Below are positions 5,875-12,458 of a DNA stretch of 12,458 nt, piece by piece. This DNA is from an uncultured Collinsella sp. (GTDB lineage: Bacteria; Actinomycetota; Coriobacteriia; Coriobacteriales; Coriobacteriaceae), in the NCBI GenBank assembly GCA_900552735.1, contig USBA01000037.1, positions 1 to 12,458 of the forward strand, given 5' to 3'. The notes under the pieces are model-generated. The model saw only the letters and a program-made list of their open reading frames with translations, did no database searches and had not been told where the DNA came from. Numbering within the stretch: position 1 is the first letter of the stretch; each line of letters starts with the position of its first letter. A program made the translations under genes and the position numbers.

Positions 5875-8652
5875 TTACTTGCGACCAAATTTGATCTTGA
5901 TAGCACGCTTAAGCGCATACTTGCCGAGGCTCGGGAGCTTTTGCTCGTATTTGACCATCGTGGAGCACTCGGGGCGGTCGCGATCCAGGTGGATGGCATC
6001 GAACGCGCACTTGGTGGTGCACAGACCGCAGCCGATGCACTTGTTGGGGTCGACGATCGAGGCACCGCAACCCAGGCAGCGGGCGGTCTCGGCGCGCACC
6101 TGCTCCTCGGTAAAGGTCTCGACGTACTCGCTAAAGGGCGCAGCCTTCTCGCGCTCGCGGTCGATATGTGCCACCTCGCGGCTCGCGTTGTCATAGCTCT
6201 CAATCACGACATCGTCGCGGTCGAGCGCGGTGTAGCGGCGCTGATTGCGGCCGATGGTAAGCGTGGAGCCCGGCTGCACAAAACGATGGATGGACACGGC
6301 GGCCTCGTGACCGGCGGCGATGGCGTCGATGGCAAAGCTCGGACCGGTGTAGACGTCGCCGCCCACAAAGATGTCGGGCTCGGCGGTCTGGTAGGTCTGG
6401 GGGTCGGCAAGAGCACCCTGGCCGCGGCCAAGCTCCACCTTGGAGCCAGCCAGCAGGTCGCCCCACACAATGGACTGGCCAATCGACATGACGACACGGT
6501 CGGCATCGACACGGCGCAGATCGTTCTCGTCGTACTCGGGCGCAAACCGGCCCTCATCGTCAAAGACACGCGTGCAGCGCTTGAAGGTGATACCGCACAC
6601 ATGACCGGCCTCGTCCAGGTGAACCTCCTTGGGACCCCAGCCGCAGCTGATGTGGGCACCGTCCTCAACGGCCTCGCGACGCTCCTCCTCACTGGCGGGC
6701 ATCTGAGCCTCGCTCTCCAGGCAGAACATCTCAACGTGCTCGGAACCCAGACGGCAAGCGTTGCGCGCGACGTCGATAGCCACGTTGCCGCCGCCCACCA
6801 CGATGGTGCGGCCGGGCAGCGCGTCGATCTTGCCGCTGTTGACCTCGCGCAAGAAGTCGACGGCCACGGTCACGTCCTCGGCATCCTCGCCCGGAATACC
6901 GGCGAGGCGACCACCCTGGCAGCCGATGGCAACATAAAAGGCCTTAAAGCCCTGCTCGCGCAGCTCGTCGAGCGTCACATCGCGACCGACCTCCACGCCA
7001 TAGCGGAACTCGGCGCCCATCAGGCGAATGATCTCGACCTCTGCCTCGATAACGTCCTTCTCCAGCTTAAAGCTGGGAATACCGTAGGTGAGCATGCCGC
7101 CCGGGCGCTCGTTCTTCTCGAACACGACTGGCTTGTAGCCCTTCTCGGCCAGATAGAAGGCGCAGGACAGACCGGCCGGGCCGGCACCGATGATGGCGAT
7201 CTTCTGATCGAAGCCGCCAGCGCGTGTCGGCGTCACCACGGGTGGGACATAGCGGGTCGCGGCATCAAGATCGCGCTGGGCGATGAACTTCTTGACCTCG
7301 TCGATAGCCACGGCGGCGTCCACACGGCCGCGGGTGCAGGCATCCTCGCAGCGGCGGTTGCACACGCGGCCGCAGATAGCGGGCAGCGGGTTCTCGCGCT
7401 TGATGAGCGCCAGCGCCTCGTCATAGCGCCCCTGTGCCGCAAGCTTCAGATAGCCCTGAACGGCAACGTGCGCGGGGCAAGCCGTCTTGCAGGGCGCGGT
7501 GCCGGACTCGTGCGTCTCGATACGGTTATCGTTGCGGTAGTTGGGCGACCACTTGGTGTGGTCCCACTTGGTGGCATCGGGCAGCTCCTGGCGCGGATAC
7601 TCGGGCACCTGTCCGCCGGCCTTTTTGCTGCAGAGCTTCTGGCCGAGCTTGGCGGCACCGGCAGGGCACACCTCAACGCAGCGACCGCAGGCCACGCACT
7701 TGTCCTTCTCGACCTTGGCGACATAGGCCGAGCGCGACAGGTTAGGCGTGTTGAACAGCTGCGAGGTGCGCAGGGCGTAACACACGTTGACGTTGCAGTT
7801 GCAGATGGCGAAGATCTTGTTCTCGCCGTCGATATTGGTGATCTGGTGCACAAAGCCGTTGTCCTCGGCCTGGCGCAAGGTGTCGTAGACCTCGTCGCGC
7901 GTCACGTAATGACCACGGTCGGTCTCGACCACGTAGTCGGCCATATCGCCCACGGCAATGCACCAGTCGGCGGGGTCGTCGGCGCAGCCCTCGCCCATCA
8001 CGCGACGGCTCGCGCGGCAGCTACAGGTGCTGGCGGCATACTTACCCTCGTATTTGTCGAGCCAATGCTCGATATGCTCAATCGGCACCGAGGTGCTCGT
8101 GGCATCAATGGCCTTCTCGACCGGAATGACATGCATGCCGATGCCGGCGCCTCCGGGCGGCACCATCGGCGTGGCCTTGGACAGCGGCCCCTTGGACGCC
8201 TGCTCAAAGAACTTGGCATAGACCGGATGCTCCTCGAGCTGGCTCACGCGCATGTTGAGGAACTCGGCGGAACCCGGCACCAGCATGGGCAGCACCCATT
8301 GCTTGGCGCGCTCGGGGTTTTCCCAGTTGTACTCGAGCAGGCCCGTGTAGCTCATATCGTCGAGCATCTTCTCGATATCGGCCTCGGGCATGCCGGTGAG
8401 CTTGACCATCTCGGGCAGCGTGTAGGGACGGCGCATCTTCATCTTGCAGAGCACCTCGGCCTGCTCGTCGGTCGCGGCCTCGGCAAACGACCAGTACTCG
8501 TAGCCCAGCAGCTCGTCGCGATGCAGCAGACGGTTGGTGCAGTGCTCGCACAGCTTGACAATTGCCTCGCGCGGATGCTCCGGCAGCGGCGGCACGAACT
8601 CCGAACCGATATCGGGCTCGGTGTAGCTAATTCCCGGTCCGTTGAGAATCAT
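5875..8652 (-). CDS. Multi-cluster Fe-S / FAD / NAD(P) oxidoreductase (GltD/NfnB-like)
   Basis: A large cytoplasmic redox enzyme (925 residues) of unknown substrate. In order: a helical N-terminal part with Cys35-x2-Cys38 and a winged-helix-like stretch near 75-115 (TLPEMVKLTGMPEADIEKML); a Cys-rich domain with CSC at 210-212, Cys223, Cys231 and CNCNVNVC at 284-291; a ferredoxin motif CxxCxxCxxxCP at 319-330; a GltD-type N-terminal Fe-S region with Cys388, 392, 427, 431, 435 and 439; an FAD site IIGAGPAG near 487-494; an NAD(P) site VVGGGNVAIDVAR at 618-630; GGDVYTGP near 765-772; and a C-terminal Cys set at 859, 862, 872, 875, 878 and 882. The core resembles GltD and NfnB, which move electrons between NAD(P)H, FAD and Fe-S clusters. 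The frame is open to 8751, but I chose the ATG at 8652: it has GAAGGGA upstream, and the longer form would begin inside an operator. It is transcribed divergently from the TetR gene. Confidence 0.88.
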   Translation of the reverse strand: MILNGPGISYTEPDIGSEFVPPLPEHPREAIVKLCEHCTNRLLHRDELLGYEYWSFAEAATDEQAEVLCKMKMRRPYTLPEMVKLTGMPEADIEKMLDDMSYTGLLEYNWENPERAKQWVLPMLVPGSAEFLNMRVSQLEEHPVYAKFFEQASKGPLSKATPMVPPGGAGIGMHVIPVEKAIDATSTSVPIEHIEHWLDKYEGKYAASTCSCRASRRVMGEGCADDPADWCIAVGDMADYVVETDRGHYVTRDEVYDTLRQAEDNGFVHQITNIDGENKIFAICNCNVNVCYALRTSQLFNTPNLSRSAYVAKVEKDKCVACGRCVEVCPAGAAKLGQKLCSKKAGGQVPEYPRQELPDATKWDHTKWSPNYRNDNRIETHESGTAPCKTACPAHVAVQGYLKLAAQGRYDEALALIKRENPLPAICGRVCNRRCEDACTRGRVDAAVAIDEVKKFIAQRDLDAATRYVPPVVTPTRAGGFDQKIAIIGAGPAGLSCAFYLAEKGYKPVVFEKNERPGGMLTYGIPSFKLEKDVIEAEVEIIRLMGAEFRYGVEVGRDVTLDELREQGFKAFYVAIGCQGGRLAGIPGEDAEDVTVAVDFLREVNSGKIDALPGRTIVVGGGNVAIDVARNACRLGSEHVEMFCLESEAQMPASEEERREAVEDGAHISCGWGPKEVHLDEAGHVCGITFKRCTRVFDDEGRFAPEYDENDLRRVDADRVVMSIGQSIVWGDLLAGSKVELGRGQGALADPQTYQTAEPDIFVGGDVYTGPSFAIDAIAAGHEAAVSIHRFVQPGSTLTIGRNQRRYTALDRDDVVIESYDNASREVAHIDREREKAAPFSEYVETFTEEQVRAETARCLGCGASIVDPNKCIGCGLCTTKCAFDAIHLDRDRPECSTMVKYEQKLPSLGKYALKRAIKIKFGRK

Positions 8653-8714
8653 GGTTGTCCCTTCTCTTGCCGCAGCCCGACGAGGCCGCAGCGCCCCTCT
8701 TTTTTTGCAGGTCG

Positions 8715-8729
8715 GGCATGCCCCATGCC
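8715..8729. promoter_or_regulatory. Perfect 15-base palindrome in the flavoprotein leader
   Basis: GGCATGCCCCATGCC has perfect 6-base arms and a 3-base centre. It lies between the TetR-type operators and the flavoprotein start. It has the same 6-3-6 geometry as the operators but a different sequence, so it may be an RNA hairpin in the leader or a site for another regulator. Confidence 0.4.
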
Positions 8730-8744
8730 GTTCACCCGCCATTG

Positions 8745-8759
8745 TTGACATTGTGTCAA
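8745..8759. promoter_or_regulatory. Putative TetR operator 1
   Basis: TTGACATTGTGTCAA is a perfect palindrome with 6-base arms and a 3-base centre. Together with operator 2 it gives the shared form TTGAC-R-NNN-Y-GTCAA. Centre-to-centre spacing is 23 bases, about two helical turns. It lies between the divergent flavoprotein and TetR genes. Control of both genes by the TetR protein is inferred from position and symmetry. Confidence 0.7.
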
Positions 8760-8767
8760 AAATAGTA

Positions 8768-8782
8768 TTGACGAACCGTCAA
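8768..8782. promoter_or_regulatory. Putative TetR operator 2
   Basis: TTGACGAACCGTCAA is a second perfect 6-3-6 palindrome with the same arms as operator 1 apart from one symmetric base. Further inverted copies surround the pair: ATTGTTGAC at 8741-8749 with GTCAACAAT at 8778-8786, and CCGTTCACC at 8728-8736 with GGTGAACGG at 8801-8809. The divergent promoters must overlap these sites, but I could not assign convincing -35/-10 pairs. Confidence 0.7.
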
Positions 8783-8840
8783 CAATATTCAAGACTGTTA
8801 GGTGAACGGTCAGGCAAAAGAGGATGAAAGGCGGCAAAAC

Positions 8841-9503
8841 ATGGGCGACAACACAGCAGATACCTCTGTGGTCGATGCCGTCCCCGCGCCCGACAGCACG
8901 GCCAAACGTCTGACGGGCGACGAACGCCGTCGCGAGATCCTCGATGCCGTGCGCACCGTGAGTTCCGAGCTGGGCGTGTCGCATCTATCCGTCTCGGCCG
9001 TAACCAAGCGAGCCGGCTGCACGCGCTCGCTGTTCTACCACTACTTCGCCGACATGGACGCCGCCGTCACCGCTGTCATGGACGAGGCAATCGACGGTTT
9101 TATCTCCGAGCTCGAGCAGTGGAACGCCGGCCGCACCGTCGGTGATATCGAAGGCGCGCTCGACACCGTCGCCCCGCTCTTTAAGCGTCTGGTCGTGAGC
9201 GGCCACGAGCTGCCGAGCACGCTCACCTCGAGTAGCGGTGCGCTCTACGGCGGCTTTTTGCACAACGTGGTCCAGCGCGTGGCGCAGTATATCTGCGACA
9301 CCACCGTGGTGGATTTTGTCGCCCATCATGAGCTACGCATCGACCATGTCTACGAGACGTTCTACACCCTCATCATGGGGTTGTTGATGTATATCCGCAC
9401 ACACCCCGATGTGCCCGACGAGACGGTCAAGGAAATCATCGCCTCGACACTCCACATCGAGGGCTATACCGCCAAGTATCCGGAGCGCAAGCCCCAGAAC
9501 TGA
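8841..9503 (+). CDS. TetR/AcrR family transcriptional regulator
   Basis: A 220-residue one-component repressor (typically) that releases DNA on binding a small ligand. The N-terminal domain, about residues 28-75, is a clear TetR helix-turn-helix: ERRREILDAVRTVSSELGV, then VSAVTKRAGCTRSLFYHYF with the family's terminal YHYF. The rest, residues 80-220, is the all-helical ligand and dimer domain and shows no recognisable ligand motif. The start at 8841 is preceded by GAAAGGCGG; an in-frame GTG at 8802 lacks a ribosome site. It is divergent from the flavoprotein gene and shares a control region with two palindromes. The downstream membrane-protein gene begins 63 bases after it and is probably cotranscribed. 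Confidence 0.9.
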   Translation: MGDNTADTSVVDAVPAPDSTAKRLTGDERRREILDAVRTVSSELGVSHLSVSAVTKRAGCTRSLFYHYFADMDAAVTAVMDEAIDGFISELEQWNAGRTVGDIEGALDTVAPLFKRLVVSGHELPSTLTSSSGALYGGFLHNVVQRVAQYICDTTVVDFVAHHELRIDHVYETFYTLIMGLLMYIRTHPDVPDETVKEIIASTLHIEGYTAKYPERKPQN

Positions 9504-9520
9504 CGACATTTGGCCAAACT

Positions 9521-9548
9521 GCCCGCGATCAGAAGAGGGGCCGCGGGC
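9521..9548 (+). other. Hairpin between the TetR and membrane-protein genes
   Basis: GCCCGCG (9521-9527) pairs perfectly with CGCGGGC (9542-9548) around a 14-base loop. No T-run follows, and the ribosome site of the next gene begins a few bases later. It may be a processing or stability structure rather than a terminator. Confidence 0.4.
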
Positions 9549-9566
9549 GTGTGAAAGGAGAGCAGC

Positions 9567-10574
9567 ATGCTGTTCGATGTTTGGGGTAGCGATACCCTTA
9601 TCCACTGGGCCGGCTGGGCCATGGTCTTTATTGGCCTGATCGTGCTCAACGAGGTCGGCCGCCGCACCAAGCTGGGCGCGGCAATCATCTTTGGCGTGGC
9701 TCCGCTGGCCATGACCATCTACTGCGTCGCCATCGCCATCGGCGTTTCGCAGGGTGCCGAGTGGGCGCTCACCAACCCCGCCCATGTGTACCAGAACAGC
9801 TGGTTCCACTACGCCAAGGTGTACGCGGCGCTCGCCGGCTGCTGGGGCTTCATTGCCATTAAGTACCAGTGGGGCAAGATCGGCAAGGCGCACTGGTTCC
9901 GCGCATGGCCGTTTGTAATCGTTGCTATCAACATTATGATCGCCGTCGTGTCCGACTTCGAGAGCGCCTATCACTTCTTTGTCCTGGGCCAGTCCACCTG
10001 GGTCACCTCCGAAGGTGCTACGCAGCTGGCCGGCTGGAACAACGTGTTCAACGGCATCGCCGGCATCATCAACATCTTCTGCATGACCGGTTGGTGGAGC
10101 GTCTACGCCTCCGAGGATCAGACCGATATGCTGTGGCCCGACATGACCTGGGTCTACATCATCGCCTACGATATCTGGAACTTCTGCTACACCTACAACT
10201 GCCTGCCCACCCACTCCTGGTTCTGCGGCTTTGCGCTGCTGCTGGCGCCCACCGTCGCCGCCTTTATCTGGAACAAGGGCGGCTGGATCCAGAACCGCGC
10301 CTTCACGCTGGCCATTTGGTGCATGTTTGCCCAGGTGTTCCCGTACTTCCAGGAGGAGTCCATCTTTGTGACGCACTCCACGCTCGACCCCGGCGCCGCA
10401 ACCGCGGTCTCGATTGCCGCGCTGATCGCCAACGTCGCCGCAATCATCTACATCGCCTACCGTGCCAAGAAGCTCGGCCGCAACCCCTACAAGCAGGATG
10501 TCTTTGAGGGCACCAGCGATTGGGAGAAGGCTACCGCTCGCCGCGCCAAGGTGGATTACGCGCACGCCGAGTAA
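9567..10574 (+). CDS. Polytopic membrane protein, DUF5692-like
   Basis: An integral membrane protein of 335 residues and unknown function; it resembles the DUF5692 family by recall, which I could not verify. About eight or nine hydrophobic helices lie near residues 11-30, 36-60, 82-100, 113-130, 160-181, 192-211, 218-236, 244-261 and 279-300. It is rich in Trp, Tyr and Phe, with notable patches AGWNNVFNGIAGIINIF, DMTWVYIIAYDIWNFCYTYNCLPTHSWFCGF and a helix-edge FPYFQEES. Buried Asp, Asn, Cys and His in the middle helices could line a substrate or cofactor pocket (inference). The C-terminus is a charged cytoplasmic-type tail. No signal peptide is cleavable by eye. AAAGGAG lies 7 bases before the ATG. 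It follows the TetR gene and precedes a strong terminator, so TetR and this gene form a two-gene unit. Confidence 0.85.
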   Translation: MLFDVWGSDTLIHWAGWAMVFIGLIVLNEVGRRTKLGAAIIFGVAPLAMTIYCVAIAIGVSQGAEWALTNPAHVYQNSWFHYAKVYAALAGCWGFIAIKYQWGKIGKAHWFRAWPFVIVAINIMIAVVSDFESAYHFFVLGQSTWVTSEGATQLAGWNNVFNGIAGIINIFCMTGWWSVYASEDQTDMLWPDMTWVYIIAYDIWNFCYTYNCLPTHSWFCGFALLLAPTVAAFIWNKGGWIQNRAFTLAIWCMFAQVFPYFQEESIFVTHSTLDPGAATAVSIAALIANVAAIIYIAYRAKKLGRNPYKQDVFEGTSDWEKATARRAKVDYAHAE

Positions 10575-10641
10575 CATGTTGGTCGCTGTTGGCGCCTGGG
10601 CATAGGCCCGCTCGCCAGATTTTCAATCCAATGTCTCGCAG

Positions 10642-10681
10642 AGCCCCCGGAAAGCGTTTCGCTCGCTTTTCGGGGGCTTTT
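10642..10681 (+). terminator. Rho-independent terminator after the membrane-protein gene
   Basis: A 15-bp stem pairs 10642-10656 with 10664-10678 (one G-T pair) around a 7-base loop and continues into TTTT. It closes the TetR plus membrane-protein unit. Confidence 0.88.
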
Positions 10682-10810
10682 GTCGTTGCGTCTCTATTCA
10701 TCTATTCAAAAACATGCGCATATATAAAATCGGGTTTCAAATCATGCGGCGGCTCTATGGGGTCCCGTTTTTGGGTACAGTGTTGTCCCGATATTGAGCT
10801 TGGGGGATAT

Positions 10811-12313
10811 ATGAAAGATGAGACGATGGGCCAAGAGGATGCGGCCCAAGATGCAGAAGCGTGTGCCGAGGCCCTGGAGAGCCTAGACCGGATTTCGCTT
10901 GACGATGTTGCGTTTGACGATTCGAGCGTTGATGTGCAGGATGAGCCGGAAATCGAGGCACAGCCCGATGATCAGGATGCAAAAGACGATGGCGCCGCGC
11001 CCACCGAAGACGGGGCGGGGCACGAGGATTCCGAATGCGAGGCCGACGACCAGCCCGAATCCGACACGAACGAGGAAACCATCTTGCTCGACAACTTGCC
11101 GGCCGAAGATTCGCTGACCCGCGAGCTCCCTGGCTTAGGCTCTGCGCCTGCCGTGGACGAGACCATCGCCATGGGCGATATTCCCCTGCCGTCCGTTCCT
11201 TCGGCACGCGAAGCCGAGGTTCGTCATCGTAAGATGTCGCCCAAGCGCCGCAACCTGATGGTTGCCGGCGTTGTGGCCGTCGCGCTCGTCGCCGGCGGCG
11301 CAGGCTATGCTGCCTGGAACGGATATCAGCAAGAGCAGGCTGCCGCTGTCGCCGCCAATGCCCACACGATGATGTCGGTGCAGATTGGCGTGCATGCCGC
11401 GGGCCTCGACTGCTCAACTGGCTCCAAGATTCCCGTGCAGGTGAGCGGGCAGGATTCCGACGGTTCTTCCGTGAGCGAAACGCTCTACGTTGACGAGCAC
11501 GGTCGCGGCATTAAGCTGCTGCCCGGCGATTACACGTTCTCCATCGCTGGGTCCCCCATCGCAGCCGACGGTACCATTTACACCGTGCCGGCCACCAAGG
11601 CGCAGGTCAGCATAAAGAGCGACGGGCAGGACCTGAGCGCTCAGGCATCCTTTAAGCTTAAGGTACCTTCGGCAGACACGGTGACCGACGACCAGATCGA
11701 TGCCGCGGCCAAATATGCCGAGAAAGGCGGTTGCAGCTCTGCCGCGGCCGCCAAGATACTTCAGCAGGCAGCAACCGCTCGCCGTGATGCCGCCGCTAAC
11801 GCCGTGAACGCGAGCGAAGCGCAGGCCGCGCGCGATGCCGATGCTCGGCATAAGGCGACGGATCTGTATCAGCTCGATATCCCCGTCGAGTGGTACGGTA
11901 AGGTTGCTACCTGGCAAAACGGCAGCACGCTGTGTATCTATCTGGGCGATGACGCCAATACGCCAATCGTGACGCTTGTCGCCGTGCGCGACGGCGAGAC
12001 CTTTACGCCCGACGATGGCGATACGGTTTTGGGCACGGTCAGCCTAGGCAACGGCTACACCGTCTACGCCAGCGGCCCTGTCTATCCGTACGTGATTCCT
12101 CAAACCATCAACGGGCGCACGCAGGACCCCGTGTCGACCTACCCCATGGATACGGCGATTGAGCTTGTCGAACTCACGACCGGCAACCGCTACACATACA
12201 GCCAGATCAAAAACGACCTGGTCGGTAAAGACGGCAAGGCAGACGCCGCGACCAAACTCGAGACCGACTACCTCGCCCAGATTCTCCTGCCGAGCATCAA
12301 AGCCCAGGACTAG
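10811..12313 (+). CDS. Bitopic membrane protein with acidic cytoplasmic tail, function unknown
   Basis: I do not recognise this 500-residue protein. Residues 1-135 are very acidic (Asp/Glu/Ala/Pro-rich), low in hydrophobics and probably disordered. Two related motifs occur there: NEETILLDN (88-95 region) and VDETIAMGD (115-123). Residues 138-147 (RHRKMSPKRR) are a basic stop-transfer sequence next to one transmembrane helix at about 149-168, so the N-terminus should be inside and residues 170-500 outside. The outer part has a beta-rich region (about 186-285), an Ala-rich helical region (about 297-350) that could coil, and a second beta-rich region (about 352-460). The frame is open further upstream to 10520, but that overlaps the previous gene and its terminator; the ATG at 10811 has GGGGGA just before it. 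The gene stands alone between a terminator and the window end. Confidence 0.8.
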   Translation: MKDETMGQEDAAQDAEACAEALESLDRISLDDVAFDDSSVDVQDEPEIEAQPDDQDAKDDGAAPTEDGAGHEDSECEADDQPESDTNEETILLDNLPAEDSLTRELPGLGSAPAVDETIAMGDIPLPSVPSAREAEVRHRKMSPKRRNLMVAGVVAVALVAGGAGYAAWNGYQQEQAAAVAANAHTMMSVQIGVHAAGLDCSTGSKIPVQVSGQDSDGSSVSETLYVDEHGRGIKLLPGDYTFSIAGSPIAADGTIYTVPATKAQVSIKSDGQDLSAQASFKLKVPSADTVTDDQIDAAAKYAEKGGCSSAAAAKILQQAATARRDAAANAVNASEAQAARDADARHKATDLYQLDIPVEWYGKVATWQNGSTLCIYLGDDANTPIVTLVAVRDGETFTPDDGDTVLGTVSLGNGYTVYASGPVYPYVIPQTINGRTQDPVSTYPMDTAIELVELTTGNRYTYSQIKNDLVGKDGKADAATKLETDYLAQILLPSIKAQD

Positions 12314-12340
12314 CCGACCCGAAGGCAGCCGCCCAACACC

Positions 12341-12458
<118 letters not shown>

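Noticed and set aside
5941..8748. 935-codon open frame on the plus strand opposite the flavoprotein gene
   Set aside because: It is a mirror of a high-GC coding gene: its translation is rich in Ala, Gly, His and Leu, shows no domain, and the minus-strand frame has clear Fe-S, FAD and NAD(P) motifs.
8653..8751. N-terminal extension of the flavoprotein by 33 residues including a CPTC motif
   Set aside because: The upstream starts lie in or next to the operators and lack a ribosome site; the ATG at 8652 has GAAGGGA at a good distance.
9333..10577. 414-codon open frame on the minus strand opposite the TetR 3' end and membrane-protein gene
   Set aside because: The plus-strand frame has coherent membrane helices and a good ribosome site; the antisense product is compositionally odd and domain-free.
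10520..10810. 97-codon upstream extension of the last gene
   Set aside because: It overlaps the end of the membrane-protein gene and a strong terminator; the ATG at 10811 has its own ribosome site.

Overview
The window reads as a piece of a GC-rich anaerobic actinobacterial chromosome, most likely from the Coriobacteriia (Collinsella or a near relative). The reasons are a PASTA-type serine/threonine kinase, a complete mannose-family PTS with its DUF956 companion, GC-rich genes separated by AT-richer spacers, and a large oxygen-sensitive-looking Fe-S flavoprotein. The genus is inferred from gene content and style, not from a marker gene.

Layout. 1-1269 (+): the 3' part of a PASTA kinase, closed by a strong terminator. 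1387-1643: a tRNA-Arg(CCT) gene on the minus strand with its terminator, plus a 128-bp-offset copy of the tRNA 3' end and terminator and an inverted copy of the T-arm; this looks like recombination scarring at a tRNA gene. 1702-1770: an orphan 22-bp inverted repeat. 5061-1779 (-): the sugar PTS operon IIAB-IIC-IID, a terminator-like hairpin, then a DUF956 gene. 5062-5411: an AT-rich spacer with the PTS promoter and a repeated TTTGTTTAAAC motif. 8652-5412 (-): a 925-residue Fe-S/FAD/NAD(P) oxidoreductase followed by hypA. 8653-8840: a divergent control region holding two near-identical 15-bp palindromes. 8841-10574 (+): a TetR-family regulator and a tryptophan-rich polytopic membrane protein (DUF5692-like). 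10811-12313 (+): an unrecognised bitopic membrane protein with a long acidic cytoplasmic tail. 12341-12458: homopolymer-rich sequence that looks like a damaged contig end.

How the parts fit. The PTS genes import and phosphorylate a hexose, probably mannose or glucose. The most interesting unit is the divergent locus: a TetR protein sits back to back with a multi-cluster flavoenzyme, shares operators with it, and is followed by a membrane protein of unknown function. This suggests a ligand-controlled redox module coupled to a membrane component. The hypA gene behind the flavoenzyme has no hydrogenase or hypB next to it here. The last gene and the kinase could be linked by phosphorylation of the acidic tail, but that is conjecture.
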